64,000 bases of DNA from Terasakiella sp. SH-1 (GCF_004564135.1 NZ_CP038255.1:1520501-1584500), one strand, 5' to 3'. Shown: positions 9,744-18,493, counted from the first letter of the stretch. Made by a program: numbers and translations. Notes: generated by a model from the letters alone, not told the origin.

Positions 9744-9778
9744 ACTACAATACCTATATGTCGGGCTTTTGAAAAGGT

Positions 9779-10300
9779 TTATACGCTAAAGGAGATAAAG
9801 TCCGGTTCAATCCCCAACGCTTGTGTTTTGTCCTGATGGTCAAACACCACAAGAAGTGTTGTTAATTGATGGGATTGTCCCAGCGTCACTTCACTGACAA
9901 GATCACTACAGACCATTAAAATTCGCCGGCGCGAGGCCAGTGGGAATTTTTCATCTAACTTTGCCAGATCACTTCGTTGCAGAATACGTTCAGGTGTAAA
10001 AGAGAGCCCATGATGGTTCATCTTTGCCGTTGTCTCTTCACGGCTACACCGTTCATCCACACTAAAAACGGCCAGCTTTTTACCCATTTGTCGAAGTTGT
10101 GGTACAACAACGGCCCCGGAAGGTAATGTAAAGCCATCTTTAATCAGAGTATTTTCAGCACTGAACAAGACCACATCAAATTTATCAGCAATATCCAGAA
10201 TGCCATTTATTTTTTCGGTATCTGCCTGATACCCGTTAAAAAGCGAATTTGTCGGCCCAAAATCAATATTTCGGGGCCTAAACTCTACCCTAAACGCCAT
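9779..10300 (-). CDS. Small HAD-like protein with degenerate catalytic motif
   Basis: 173 residues, no close recognition. The segment around FDVVLFSAENTLI, followed by LPSGAVVVPQLRQMGKKLAVFS and a repeated-Arg/Glu helix, resembles motifs I and II of NagD-like HAD phosphatases. The motif I nucleophile DxD is replaced by S-A-E, so phosphatase activity is doubtful. The cap and the second half of the fold are short. I choose the ATG at 10300: an ideal GGAGG lies 7 bases upstream, and that GGAGG overlaps an earlier in-frame ATG at 10312. A hairpin abuts the ribosome site. The gene lies between a membrane protein gene and ilvD. Confidence 0.6.
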   Translation of the reverse strand: MAFRVEFRPRNIDFGPTNSLFNGYQADTEKINGILDIADKFDVVLFSAENTLIKDGFTLPSGAVVVPQLRQMGKKLAVFSVDERCSREETTAKMNHHGLSFTPERILQRSDLAKLDEKFPLASRRRILMVCSDLVSEVTLGQSHQLTTLLVVFDHQDKTQALGIEPDFISFSV

Positions 10301-10312
10301 ATAAGCCTCCAT

Positions 10313-10336
10313 CCACTAAGCCGACCTCTTAAGTGG
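10313..10336 (-). promoter_or_regulatory. Hairpin beside the ribosome site of the HAD-like gene
   Basis: On the minus strand CCACTTAAG / CTTAGTGG form an 8-base-pair stem with one bulged base and a 7-base loop. It ends right before the ATGGAGG that contains the Shine-Dalgarno sequence of the next gene. It may affect translation of that gene. There is no T-run. Confidence 0.3.
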
Positions 10337-10368
10337 GGAGTCAAAATCAGATTTCAAATCTTTTTTTA

Positions 10369-10878
10369 TTATTTTTTGGAAACAGCTTTTCCCACAGCAC
10401 CAACGGCCTTTTCCAAATCTTTGGCTTTGTCCTTAAGCTCTTTTTCCATTTGCTTAATCTGGCGGTCCAAAGCCACGGCGTTGTTATACATGCGCTCACG
10501 TTTTTTCGCTTTTGCCTTTTTCCACATTTTACGGGTCATCCACTCCCCGGCATGGGCAAGAATCAAAATACCTGCGATCAAGCAGACCATTCCCGCCAGC
10601 ATATAATCAATGCGCCCAAAAGCCGCAGCAACACCCCAAAAACCAATTGTGGCGAGGCTGGAGCCAAAAATAAACAGCATGCGTCGACTGACCTGATTAT
10701 CATCATATTGAGTTTTTTGATAATCACGCATGGAATTGGCAATCTCACTGCGAGCAAGCTGCTGCCACTTGTTAAAATTCATTCCCTTAAAAGGTTGACG
10801 ATTTTCCCGAATAAAAAGTTCAAGTCGCTTCACAATATATTCGGCGCGTTCTTCTGGTGTTGGTTCGTGCTTGCCCAT
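10369..10878 (-). CDS. Uncharacterised two-helix membrane protein
   Basis: 169 residues, not recognised. A soluble N-terminal half (about 1-65, Arg/Glu-rich, PTPEERAEYIVKRLELFI) is followed by two adjacent membrane helices (about 68-85 and 90-110), a very basic segment (RKMWKKAKAKKRERM) and a Lys/Glu-rich C-terminal amphipathic or coiled-coil helix. The basic stretch after the second helix predicts cytoplasmic N- and C-termini. It lies after the valS terminator and before the HAD-like gene, and may share a transcript with the latter (about 70 bases apart). Confidence 0.6.
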   Translation of the reverse strand: MGKHEPTPEERAEYIVKRLELFIRENRQPFKGMNFNKWQQLARSEIANSMRDYQKTQYDDNQVSRRMLFIFGSSLATIGFWGVAAAFGRIDYMLAGMVCLIAGILILAHAGEWMTRKMWKKAKAKKRERMYNNAVALDRQIKQMEKELKDKAKDLEKAVGAVGKAVSKK

Positions 10879-10904
10879 TGTTCTTAGTCTTTAATAGCTG
10901 TAAC

Positions 10905-10936
10905 GAAAAAAGCCTTACCAAAACAGGTAAGGCTTT
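10905..10936 (-). terminator. Terminator downstream of valS
   Basis: Perfect 10-base stem AAGCCTTACC / GGTAAGGCTT (10910-10919 and 10926-10935). On the minus strand it is followed by a run of T, as in an intrinsic terminator. It lies 31 bases past the valS stop. Confidence 0.85.
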
Positions 10937-10966
10937 CATCATATAAGTGAAATCACAAAGAATCTG

Positions 10967-13603
10967 TTAAAGCGCAGAAACGAGACGTTCCAAAGCGGCT
11001 TTAAACTTATCATTTTTCTCAGTCAGTTCCGTCACTTTCGTGCGCTCGGTTGCGACAACCTCAGCCGGTGCATTATTGACGAACTTCTCATTTGAAAGTT
11101 TCTTCTGCTTACCCATGATGATCTTATCAAGGTTGGCAATTTCTTTTTCCAAACGCGCTTTTTCCGCTTCGACATCCATGTGATCAACCACATTGATGAA
11201 GACTGTAGATTCAGCCACAACTTCCTGAACACAGCCCTGTGCCACAGCCTGTTCAACCAGATCAACCTTTTCAAGACGTGCCATGCGCAGGATCAAATCC
11301 ATATTGCGCTCCAGGCGTTGCGCTGTTTTCTCACTCGCACCTTCAAGATACACATCCAGTTTCACACTGCCCGGTACATTCAGTTCTGAACGCGCCGTAC
11401 GGATTGTAGAAATCAATTGAACCAGCCAATCCATTTCTTCGTTGGCATCCTGATCATCCAACAGCTTTTGGGGCCACGATGCGCTGATGAGCTGCATATC
11501 ACGTTCATCAGCCATGGATTCCCACAGCTCTTCCGTAATGTAAGGCATAATCGGGTGAAGCACATGAAGGATTTGATCCAGAACCCAAGCCGTTGTCGCT
11601 TTGGTTTCTTCAATTGCCCCTTGATCTTCCCCATTCAAGATCGGCTTGGTGAATTCCAGATACCAGTCACAGAATGTCCCCCAGGCAAAGCCATAAATAG
11701 CATTTGCAGACTCGTTAAAACGATAATCATCAATATGGCGCCCCACTTCTGCGGCCACTTCACCGACTTTGCCGACAATCCAGCGGTTCACAGGATGTTT
11801 AACGGAAGCTGCATCAAAATCGGCAACAGGCTTACAGCCATTCATCTGGCAAAAACGTGCGGCATTCCATAGTTTCGTTGCAAAGTTACGATAGCCCTCA
11901 ACCCGGCTTGTTGCCAGCTTGATATCGCGCCCCTGTGCAGCCATGGCTGTCAGGGTAAAGCGCATCGCATCTGCACCGTATTCATCAATCAAGTCCAGTG
12001 GATCAATCACATTGCCTTTGGACTTAGACATTTTAGCGCCATGCTCATCACGCACAAGGGCATGAATGTAGATATCTTTAAACGGCACCTCACCCATAAA
12101 GTGGATCCCCATCATCATCATGCGGGCAACCCAGAAGAAGATGATGTCAAACCCAGTCACCAACACATCTGTTGTATAATAATTTTCCAGCTCCGGCGTC
12201 TTTTCCGGCCAGCCTAGTGTTGAAAACGGCCATAATGCAGAAGAGAACCAGGTATCAAGCACGTCGGTTTCACGGGTCAGTTTCACCCCCTCACCTGCGG
12301 CAGCTTGTGCCTCTTCTTCGGTCATTTCCACATAAACATTGCCGTCTTCATCGAACCATGCCGGGATTTGATGGCCCCACCAGATTTGACGGGAAATACA
12401 CCAGGGCTGGATATTGCGCATCCATTCATAATAAGTGTTTTCCCATTGCTTCGGGACAAAGCGTGTCTTACCTGTTTCAACAGCTTCCAGTGCTGGCTTT
12501 GCCAACACATCAGCCTTCACAAACCACTGGTCTGTCAGCCACGGTTCAATAACAACACCGGAGCGATCCCCATAAGGAACAGTCATCGGGTTATCTTCAA
12601 TTTTGACAAGAAGACCGAGTTCTTCCATCTCAGCAACAATTTTGTCGCGGGCCTGAAAACGTTCCATGCCCTGATATTTTTCAGGCACATTTTCATTCAG
12701 GTCGGCATTGATATCAAGAACGTTGATAATTTCCAAATCACAACGCTTACCCACTTCATAGTCATTGAAGTCATGACCCGGTGTGATTTTCACCGCACCA
12801 GACCCTTTTTCAGGGTCCGCATATTCGTCAGCCACAATTGGAATCGGACGATTAACGATCGGCAGGATCACATTTTTACCAATAAGGTCCTTGTAGCGTT
12901 CGTCATCAGGATGGACCGCAACACCGGTATCACCCAGCATGGTTTCCGGGCGTGTGGTGCCCACCATGATGAACTTGCCCTCTTCGCCTTCAATCGGATA
13001 ATTGAAGTACCACATCTTCCCGTTGGTTTCGCGCTGTTCAACTTCAAGGTCAGAAATCGCTGTATGCAGTTTCGGGTCCCAGTTCACCAGTTTTTTGTCA
13101 CGATAGATCAGGTCTTCTTTATAAAGCTGAACGAAAACTTTGCGCACAGCTTCAGACAAACCTTCATCCATTGTGAAACGTTCTTTTGCCCAATCAGCCG
13201 ACGCACCCAGACGGCGCAACTGATTGACAATCGTTCCACCGGATTCTTCTTTCCATTCCCAGATTTTATCGATGAATTTGTCACGGCCTAAATCATGACG
13301 GGTCACACCCTCACCTTCCAGGCGACGTTCAACAACCATCTGTGTTGCAATACCAGCGTGGTCAGTACCTGGTTGCCACAGAGAATCTTTCCCCTTCATT
13401 CGGTTATAACGAATAAGGATATCCTGCAAGGTAAACGTCAAAGCATGACCCATGTGAAGGCTGCCTGTCACATTTGGCGGTGGCATCATGATCGTGTAAG
13501 GGTCTTTGCCTGTTTCATGATTGGCTGCGAATGCGTTGTTATCTTCCCAAAGCTTATAGTGTTTCGCTTCGACTGCACCGGGGTTGAATGTCTTGTCCAG
13601 CAT
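10967..13603 (-). CDS. valS: Valyl-tRNA synthetase
   Basis: 878-residue class I synthetase. The HIGH region reads [15 protein letters not shown] and the KMSKS loop reads [12 protein letters not shown]. The CP1 editing domain lies between them (about residues 190-340) with the usual [12 protein letters not shown] motif. The C-terminal 65 residues are the coiled-coil arm typical of ValRS. Length and motifs are complete, so it is functional. In alphaproteobacteria valS usually follows the popZ gene, as here, though a 160-base palindromic element separates the two. Confidence 0.97.
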   Translation of the reverse strand: MLDKTFNPGAVEAKHYKLWEDNNAFAANHETGKDPYTIMMPPPNVTGSLHMGHALTFTLQDILIRYNRMKGKDSLWQPGTDHAGIATQMVVERRLEGEGVTRHDLGRDKFIDKIWEWKEESGGTIVNQLRRLGASADWAKERFTMDEGLSEAVRKVFVQLYKEDLIYRDKKLVNWDPKLHTAISDLEVEQRETNGKMWYFNYPIEGEEGKFIMVGTTRPETMLGDTGVAVHPDDERYKDLIGKNVILPIVNRPIPIVADEYADPEKGSGAVKITPGHDFNDYEVGKRCDLEIINVLDINADLNENVPEKYQGMERFQARDKIVAEMEELGLLVKIEDNPMTVPYGDRSGVVIEPWLTDQWFVKADVLAKPALEAVETGKTRFVPKQWENTYYEWMRNIQPWCISRQIWWGHQIPAWFDEDGNVYVEMTEEEAQAAAGEGVKLTRETDVLDTWFSSALWPFSTLGWPEKTPELENYYTTDVLVTGFDIIFFWVARMMMMGIHFMGEVPFKDIYIHALVRDEHGAKMSKSKGNVIDPLDLIDEYGADAMRFTLTAMAAQGRDIKLATSRVEGYRNFATKLWNAARFCQMNGCKPVADFDAASVKHPVNRWIVGKVGEVAAEVGRHIDDYRFNESANAIYGFAWGTFCDWYLEFTKPILNGEDQGAIEETKATTAWVLDQILHVLHPIMPYITEELWESMADERDMQLISASWPQKLLDDQDANEEMDWLVQLISTIRTARSELNVPGSVKLDVYLEGASEKTAQRLERNMDLILRMARLEKVDLVEQAVAQGCVQEVVAESTVFINVVDHMDVEAEKARLEKEIANLDKIIMGKQKKLSNEKFVNNAPAEVVATERTKVTELTEKNDKFKAALERLVSAL

Positions 13604-13633
13604 AGATGACGGCCTTCTTTAGGTAATGAATAT

Positions 13634-13796
13634 CTAGGATCAGAACCTATTCACTTATTGGGTTTGGTTTGTAAAAATGCCGTAAGGTAAGGAAATGACT
13701 TGCAGGGAGAGTATTCTCTTTCAAGCGTCATTGACGTAGCCTTTGCGTTATTTTTAGCTCAGCCAAATTCATTAAATGAATAGATTCTGACCCTAG
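13634..13796. mobile_element. MITE-like 163 bp palindromic element with CTAG target duplication
   Basis: The two halves of this segment are imperfect reverse complements over almost their whole length, centred at about 13715 (loop TATT between AGAG and CTCT). The outer 34 bases of each arm match at about 27 positions, e.g. TCAGAA-C/T-CTATTCA. Both ends are flanked by CTAG (13634-13637 and 13793-13796), which fits the 4-base YTAR duplication made by IS5-type transposases. It encodes nothing. It most likely is a non-autonomous derivative of an IS5-family element, or an ERIC-like repeat. On the minus strand it would lie in the valS leader or the popZ-valS spacer. Confidence 0.65.
13767..13781. 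repeat. Short perfect palindrome inside the MITE arm
   Basis: ATTCATT-A-AATGAAT is a perfect 7+1+7 inverted repeat inside the right arm. The corresponding left-arm position is only partly symmetric, so it is probably a by-product of the element rather than an independent site. Confidence 0.4.
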
Positions 13797-13814
13797 GCCA
13801 TTTAATAAACGCCA

Positions 13815-13847
13815 AAACGCCCGAGGACAACCCCGGGCGTTTGGTTT
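13815..13847. terminator. Terminator downstream of popZ
   Basis: A 9-base stem AAACGCCCG / CGGGCGTTT (13815-13823 and 13834-13842) lies 20 bases past the popZ stop. The T-run is TTGGTTTTT on the plus side and TTTTGG on the minus side, so terminator strength on the popZ strand is moderate. Confidence 0.65.
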
Positions 13848-13866
13848 TTAGCAATCAACGCGTTTT

Positions 13867-14637
13867 TTAGTCTTCCAGACGTTCTGCGCGGTTGATCATG
13901 ATGTCGATTTCTTTCTTCACCAAGCGCTCAATCAGATATGGCAGGTTACGATCCAGCCATTCTTTCAAAAGCGGGCGCAGCATTTCACGTGTCAAACCTT
14001 CCAGCGTGATATCACGTGTCCCCACAGCAACGTCGCGCTGATCCAGAATGGCTTTTGCCAGTTCTGACAACACATCGGTTGATGCATCTGCGGTTGGAGG
14101 TGAGACGATTCGATCTGCAACAGCAGATGCTGTAACAGGTGTTGGTTCCGGCTCAAACACAGGTTCCGGTTCGTCAATCATCATATCCGATGTCAGATCA
14201 AGGATATCATCATCAATATCCAAATCTTCGACGATTGGCTCTGGTTCGGGTTCCGGCTCGGGCTCAAACACAGGTTCCGGTTCTGGCTCAGGCTCGGGTT
14301 CTTCTAACTCAATGACAGGCTCGGGCTCGGGCTCAGGCATTGGTTCCGGTTCGGGTTCCGGCTCAGGAATCGGTTCAGGTTCGGGCTCCGGCTCTGGTTC
14401 AGGTTCGGGCTCCGGCTCCGGCTCTGGTTCAGGCATTGGTTCAGGTTCGGGTTCCGGCTCAGGCTCGGGCATTGGTTCTGGTTCGGGCTCAGGAGCAGGT
14501 TCTGGAGCAGCAGCAGCTTCAGTTGCAGCACCCTCTTCTTCCTCATCTTCAGACAGAATGCGCCTGATAGAGGCAAGAATGTCCTCCATTGACGGTTCTG
14601 CGCCGTCTTCTGCTGCTTCTGTATTTTCTTCACTCAT
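13867..14637 (-). CDS. popZ: Polar organising protein PopZ (DUF2497 family) with long Glu-Pro repeat
   Basis: 256 residues. The N-terminal [17 protein letters not shown] helix is the client-binding module of PopZ, and the C-terminal [23 protein letters not shown] block with the following helix is the oligomerisation module. PopZ forms a condensate at cell poles that anchors ParB-parS and other polar proteins. The linker (residues 45-134) is nearly pure Glu-Pro repeat, longer and more regular than the Pro/Glu/Asp region known from Caulobacter. Position next to valS and downstream of tolC matches other alphaproteobacteria. Confidence 0.88.
   Translation of the reverse strand: MSEENTEAAEDGAEPSMEDILASIRRILSEDEEEEGAATEAAAAPEPAPEPEPEPMPEPEPEPEPEPMPEPEPEPEPEPEPEPEPEPEPIPEPEPEPEPMPEPEPEPVIELEEPEPEPEPEPVFEPEPEPEPEPIVEDLDIDDDILDLTSDMMIDEPEPVFEPEPTPVTASAVADRIVSPPTADASTDVLSELAKAILDQRDVAVGTRDITLEGLTREMLRPLLKEWLDRNLPYLIERLVKKEIDIMINRAERLED
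14236..14505. repeat. Low-complexity hexamer-type repeat encoding (Glu-Pro)n
   Basis: About 270 bases made of variations on GGTTCN/GGCTCN on the plus strand, encoding alternating Glu and Pro on the minus strand. Occasional Met, Ile or Val interruptions occur at regular intervals (M56, M68, I90, M100). Such tracts are prone to replication slippage, and length differences between strains are expected. The plus strand also stays open and would read Gly-Ser; that is an artefact. Confidence 0.85.
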
Positions 14638-14715
14638 ATCTACAACACCCGAATTAAAAGTGTAAAAATCAAAAATCTTACGATTTATAGACTATTTTAC
14701 ACGTCTTCACCTTAA

Positions 14716-16125
14716 TTAATCGTTATCTACTTTTTCCATGTCGTCAATATCGCCGACGGAAGAAGTACCAATCCATGCATCACGAACTTCATCGTAATGA
14801 ACTGTTGGATCATAAACCCCTGTATCCAAAGCAAGCTTCTCAGCAGTTAGATCGCCCAAAGCCTGCTTAAGTTCATACACAGCAACCAGCTCATCACGTT
14901 GCGCACGAACAAGGCTTACTTTTGCATCCAGCAATTCCTGTTCGGCATCAAGAACATCAAGAACGGTCCGTGAGCCAACAGAGGCTTCACGCTGCACACC
15001 ATCCAAAGCAACTTCCGCTGCACGAATCTGCGCCAGGAAAGACTGGATACGCGCTCGCGCTGTTACAAGCCCTTCCCACCCCGTTTTGGCACTTTCAACC
15101 ACATTACGGCGGGCTTGTTCCATATCCATACGTTTTTCAGCCGCAGTTTGCTTGGCTTCACGCACCTGTGAATACACACTGCCCTGTTGATAAAACGGTA
15201 CAGAAAGAGTCAGGCCGATTCTAGCCGTATCAGAACGACTACCAATGCTTGATGACTCCAACGCCGTCTCATGGCTTGCAACCAGATTCAATTCAGGCAA
15301 AAGCTTACCTGCTGTTTCCTTAATATTTTCCATTGCCGCTTTTTCATCCTGAAGAGCCGCCAACAATGTGGGGTTATTTTTCAGGGCGCGATCAATGGCT
15401 TCTTCAATCGTATTTGGAATATCGCTTGGCAAAGGTGATGGAAGCGGCTTGGTTGCCACCTCACCAATCACATTTTCATAAACAGCACGTGCAGCTTCCA
15501 AATCCCCTTCGGACTGAATGCGATCAGCTGTTGATTTTGCAAAACGGGCTTTGGCCTGACTGACATCCGTACGGGTCAGTTCACCGACTTCAAAGCGGTC
15601 TGTTGTTGCTTCAAACTGGCGGCGCAAAACCTGTTCGTTGTTTTTATTCAATTCCAAAACAGCAATGTCGCGCACAATGTTGGAATAAGCTGTTACCGCA
15701 TCAAACAGAACCGTTTGTTCCGTTTCCAGCAGGTTATAGCGCGCGGCCATTACGTTGGCTTCGGCCTCATCTGTCGCAGCGATTGTCTGAAAACCACGAA
15801 AAATTGGTTGTGTCACACTAAAGGTACTGGACAGCGGTGTGAGTGTTTGTTTGCGCTGATCACCAATTCTTGCGTTATTTTCATTTTGTGAACGATAAGC
15901 TGAACCCGACCAGGAAACATCCGGGCGCCAATTCGCCAAAGCTTGCGACACCCCCTCATCCGTTGCGCGCACACTTGCACGTTCTGAATTCAGAGACGGA
16001 TTGTTGAGATAAGCTTTAACAAGCGCTTCTCGTAGGGTTTCTGCATTCGCTTGAGTACTGAGCGTCAATGCTCCAAGCGCAACGCCTACCAGAAAGTTTT
16101 TTCTCAAATTCATTAGATTTCTCAT
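14716..16125 (-). CDS. tolC: TolC-family outer membrane efflux/secretion channel
   Basis: About 469 residues. A signal peptide ends at QANA, so the mature protein begins ETLREALVKAYLNNPSL. Two outer-membrane efflux repeats follow (about residues 25-220 and 235-430). The motif SVGSRTVLDVLDAEQELLDAKVSL type near the C-terminus is characteristic of TolC of type I secretion and RND pumps. The longer frame begins at 16176, but ATG 16125 or 16113 puts the start at the signal peptide; I use 16125. It lies between the Pcm-like gene and popZ, a conserved alphaproteobacterial order. A second TolC homologue is encoded at 22087-23406. Confidence 0.88.
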   Translation of the reverse strand: MRNLMNLRKNFLVGVALGALTLSTQANAETLREALVKAYLNNPSLNSERASVRATDEGVSQALANWRPDVSWSGSAYRSQNENNARIGDQRKQTLTPLSSTFSVTQPIFRGFQTIAATDEAEANVMAARYNLLETEQTVLFDAVTAYSNIVRDIAVLELNKNNEQVLRRQFEATTDRFEVGELTRTDVSQAKARFAKSTADRIQSEGDLEAARAVYENVIGEVATKPLPSPLPSDIPNTIEEAIDRALKNNPTLLAALQDEKAAMENIKETAGKLLPELNLVASHETALESSSIGSRSDTARIGLTLSVPFYQQGSVYSQVREAKQTAAEKRMDMEQARRNVVESAKTGWEGLVTARARIQSFLAQIRAAEVALDGVQREASVGSRTVLDVLDAEQELLDAKVSLVRAQRDELVAVYELKQALGDLTAEKLALDTGVYDPTVHYDEVRDAWIGTSSVGDIDDMEKVDND

Positions 16126-16352
16126 ATCACTCACACAATTTTTGCACAGTCTAACCATCTGCTTTTCAAAACGCAAAGGATTCAGACACTTGTAACCAAA
16201 TGTTTTTTAACAGAATTTTCTAAACTTTTTATTTACAGCTAAATTGAGGGGATAAAAGTGAAGTAATTCACGTTTATTTTTTTTAATCGGAAAACTGAAA
16301 ACGCCTAGCACCTAAAAACACAGATGCAATCTTATTTAATATTTTCAAATAC

Positions 16353-17006
16353 TTAAAAGGAGAATCCCTTTTCAACCTCAAAACCGGGCAGTCGAGCTAC
16401 ACCAGCTTCAAGAACATCACGTTTCGAAAAAAACTCATCACGTCTTGTATACACACTCACTGTAGACAAGATGGAATCACCTGCAACCATACAGATCAAT
16501 CGACCACCATCAGCAAGCTGTTGTTTAATCGAATCTGGAATTTCAGAAACAGAACCATTAAAGAAAATGACATTATACGGGGCCTGCTTGGCGACACCAT
16601 CAGACAAACGCCCCGTGACCACAACAGCATTGTCAATCCCAAGACTATTTAAGGTTTCCGTTGCCTGATGAGCGAGCTTTTCATCAGATTCCAAAGCCAC
16701 AACCGTACTGACCACTTTTGCCAACACCGCCGTTGAATAGCCTGTATTGCAACCGATGTCTAAAACGATGTCATCGTTCTGAAGTTCCGCAACTTCCAAC
16801 ATTCGGGCCATAACCATCGGTTCCAATATGAATCGCCCTTTTGCCACTTCGATTGCATCATCAATATAGGCAACACCTTTTTTTGCATTGGGAACAAACG
16901 CTTCACGCGGCACTTCACCCATTGCCTCCAAAACATAAGGGTCTGTTACCCGGTTTGTCTTGATCTGCCCTTCAATCATATTAAATCGTGAAAGCGCGTA
17001 ATCCAT
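16353..17006 (-). CDS. Protein-L-isoaspartate O-methyltransferase family protein (tolC-linked)
   Basis: 217-residue SAM-binding protein of the Pcm family (motif I LDIGCNTGYSTAVLAKV; EVPREAFVPN). It is clearly different from the surE-coupled Pcm at 5521-6156. In the Thr/Ser-rich substrate segment it reads AKGRFILEPMVMARML, whereas true Pcm proteins have a GYxQTISQP-like motif, so isoaspartate repair activity is uncertain. This gene typically stands directly before tolC in alphaproteobacteria. AGGAGGGAC before the ATG is a strong ribosome site. About 225 bases separate it from tolC. Confidence 0.82.
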   Translation of the reverse strand: MDYALSRFNMIEGQIKTNRVTDPYVLEAMGEVPREAFVPNAKKGVAYIDDAIEVAKGRFILEPMVMARMLEVAELQNDDIVLDIGCNTGYSTAVLAKVVSTVVALESDEKLAHQATETLNSLGIDNAVVVTGRLSDGVAKQAPYNVIFFNGSVSEIPDSIKQQLADGGRLICMVAGDSILSTVSVYTRRDEFFSKRDVLEAGVARLPGFEVEKGFSF

Positions 17007-17188
17007 AATGTCCCTCCTGCAATCAAGGAACTAAAACCATAACATGCCATCCATCGGAAATGAAAACATATATATCATCTGTTCTTTTTCACCTTCCCTA
17101 CCCTAAAAAGAGGGGAACTCTCTTTCCCATAAAAACCCAAGTTTTTGGCCCTAAACGCAAAAAATTCAAAAAAAAATAAAAAAACCCA

Positions 17189-17217
17189 TTGACCCGAGAG
17201 TGCCATCCGACTAATTT
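17189..17217 (+). promoter_or_regulatory. Probable sigma-70 type promoter of the tRNA cluster
   Basis: TTGACC (17189-17194) and TAATTT (17212-17217) are separated by 17 bases and lie 43 bases before the tRNA-Cys gene. This is the best -35/-10 pair in the spacer. Upstream is an A-rich stretch that could act as an UP-like element. Confidence 0.5.
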
Positions 17218-17260
17218 CCGGTCCGCCGATGGTTACAGCCAACAGCTTCTAATGTGATTG

Positions 17261-17334
17261 GGCGCGGTGGTAGAGTGGTTATGCAGCGGATTGCAAATCC
17301 GTGAACAGCGGTTCGAATCCGCTCCGCGCCTCCA
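17261..17334 (+). tRNA. tRNA-Cys (anticodon GCA)
   Basis: 74 bases including an encoded CCA end. The acceptor stem GGCGCGG pairs with CCGCGCC. The anticodon loop TTGCAAA shows GCA at 17293-17295, and the T-arm has GGTTCGAATCC. The cloverleaf is complete. Confidence 0.95.
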
Positions 17335-17346
17335 CATTTTCGCTAA

Positions 17347-17422
17347 TCCGCCTTAGTTCAGTTGGTAGAACGGTGGACTGTTAATCCATATGTCGCTGGT
17401 TCGAGCCCAGCAGGCGGAGCCA
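17347..17422 (+). tRNA. tRNA-Asn (anticodon GTT), copy 1
   Basis: 76 bases with encoded CCA. The acceptor stem TCCGCCT pairs with AGGCGGA. The D-arm is GTTC/GAAC, the anticodon loop CTGTTAA contains GTT at 17380-17382, and the T-arm is GCTGG-TTCGAGC-CCAGC. It is 12 bases downstream of tRNA-Cys, so both are probably processed from one transcript. Confidence 0.95.
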
Positions 17423-17465
17423 ATAGAGTGTTGGTCTGTAATCATCGGTGATCAGTTTTTTCTGA

Positions 17466-17541
17466 TCCGCCTTAGTTCAGTCGGTAGAACGGTGGACTGT
17501 TAATCCATATGTCGCTGGTTCGAGCCCAGCAGGCGGAGCCA
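17466..17541 (+). tRNA. tRNA-Asn (anticodon GTT), copy 2
   Basis: Identical to copy 1 except for one D-loop base (T to C at the GTTGG/GTCGG position). Anticodon GTT is at 17499-17501, and CCA is encoded. The short distance and near identity indicate a recent tandem duplication. Confidence 0.95.
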
Positions 17542-17546
17542 ATTTA

Positions 17547-17580
17547 AAACACCCTCATGTCCTAATGAGGGTGTTTTTTT
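17547..17580 (+). terminator. Terminator of the tRNA cluster
   Basis: Perfect 10-base stem ACACCCTCAT / ATGAGGGTGT with a 6-base loop, followed by seven T. It starts 6 bases after the last tRNA gene. Confidence 0.92.
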
Positions 17581-17643
17581 GTTTTATGTTTTGTTGTTTT
17601 TCAATACCTTAAAATAGATATACGCAAAAAATTGCACATTCGA

Positions 17644-17677
17644 CCACTTGTGATTGCGTTTTTATGAAGACAAGTGG
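17644..17677. promoter_or_regulatory. Inverted repeat in the promoter region of the XRE regulator
   Basis: CCACTTGT (17644-17651) and ACAAGTGG (17670-17677) form a perfect 8-base dyad with an 18-base spacer. A consensus -10 box, TATAAT at 17690-17695, follows 12 bases later. The dyad would overlap a -35 region and fits an operator, possibly for autoregulation by the downstream gene product. Confidence 0.4.
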
Positions 17678-17780
17678 ATATAACCTCTATATAATACAAC
17701 CGAGTTTGAAAACGGGGTCGTAAACAAAATAAACCTCGCACCTCTAAAACGACAAAACCGAGAACACAGGATTTTGACTA

Positions 17781-18245
17781 ATGGCAAAAACTGCAACTAA
17801 AGAAGTACTTCCCGGCACGCGTGGAAGTGACACCCCTCACCCCGTTGATGTACATGTCGGCCAACGCGTTAAGCTGCGCCGCACGCTCATGGGTATGACA
17901 CAGGGAAAGCTGGGGGAAAGCATTGGGCTGACTTTCCAGCAAATTCAAAAATACGAACGTGGCGCAAACCGCGTCAGCGCAAGCAAGCTATGGCAACTCA
18001 GCAACGTGCTGGATGTGCCGATTTCTTTCTTCTTTGAAGATATGCCCGAAAGCATTCGCGACTCCTTCCCTGGTTATCAGGGTGAAACAGCCGAAAGCGA
18101 TATTCCAGAAGAGCACCTGACTTTGCACCGCCGCCAAACCTTGGAATTGGTGCGAACTTTCTCTCGCCTTCAAGACCCGGTTATTCGTAAACGTGTGATT
18201 GATGTTGTGCGTGCGATTGCAGAAAGTGAAACTGTAAACGGTTAA
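17781..18245 (+). CDS. XRE-family helix-turn-helix transcriptional regulator
   Basis: 154 residues. A disordered 20-residue N-terminus leads into HVGQRVKLRRTLMGMTQGKLGESIGLTFQQIQ-type helix-turn-helix sequence (residues 25-80) with KYERGANRVSASKLW, the hallmark of the alphaproteobacterial PraR/SinR-like group. The C-terminal 50 residues (LTLHRRQTLELVRTFSRL onward) form helices likely used for dimerisation. Relatives control polysaccharide, quorum-sensing or stress genes, but the targets here are unknown. AGGA stands about 9 bases before the ATG, and a perfect terminator follows. It is a single-gene unit with a dyad in its promoter region. Confidence 0.88.
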   Translation: MAKTATKEVLPGTRGSDTPHPVDVHVGQRVKLRRTLMGMTQGKLGESIGLTFQQIQKYERGANRVSASKLWQLSNVLDVPISFFFEDMPESIRDSFPGYQGETAESDIPEEHLTLHRRQTLELVRTFSRLQDPVIRKRVIDVVRAIAESETVNG

Positions 18246-18272
18246 TTTTATTTCCGTTTTTCAGATTTTTTA

Positions 18273-18306
18273 AAAAGAGCGACTGTCCTTTCAGTCGCTC
18301 TTTTTG
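18273..18306 (+). terminator. Terminator of the XRE regulator gene
   Basis: Perfect 12-base stem AAAGAGCGACTG / CAGTCGCTCTTT, 6-base loop and a run of T. Located 28 bases past the stop codon. Confidence 0.92.
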
Positions 18307-18493
18307 TTTGTTGCTCCAGACCTTTTATATTTCACAATGAAAAAAACGGCATAAATATTACAGTCTTTTCACATTTTTTTATTCCATTTGATAAATTTGG
18401 ATGTAAGATATCCCGAAGTCTTGAAAGAAGACCAATTATAATTTAGCTTCTAATTTATTGATTTTAATGATTTTGGAATAAGACTTGTTAGAG

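Noticed and set aside
12305-13291. 328-codon open frame on the plus strand inside valS
   Set aside because: It is exactly antisense to a complete valS with all motifs, has no family resemblance or ribosome site, and follows from the codon use of valS.
14048-14665. 205-codon Gly-Ser repeat frame on the plus strand
   Set aside because: It is the reverse reading of the Glu-Pro repeat of popZ; the PopZ N- and C-terminal modules prove the minus strand is coding.
17344-17541. Tandem repeat that could be read as a short direct-repeat array
   Set aside because: The two units are tRNA-Asn genes with complete cloverleaves; there are no further copies and no CRISPR-like spacing.
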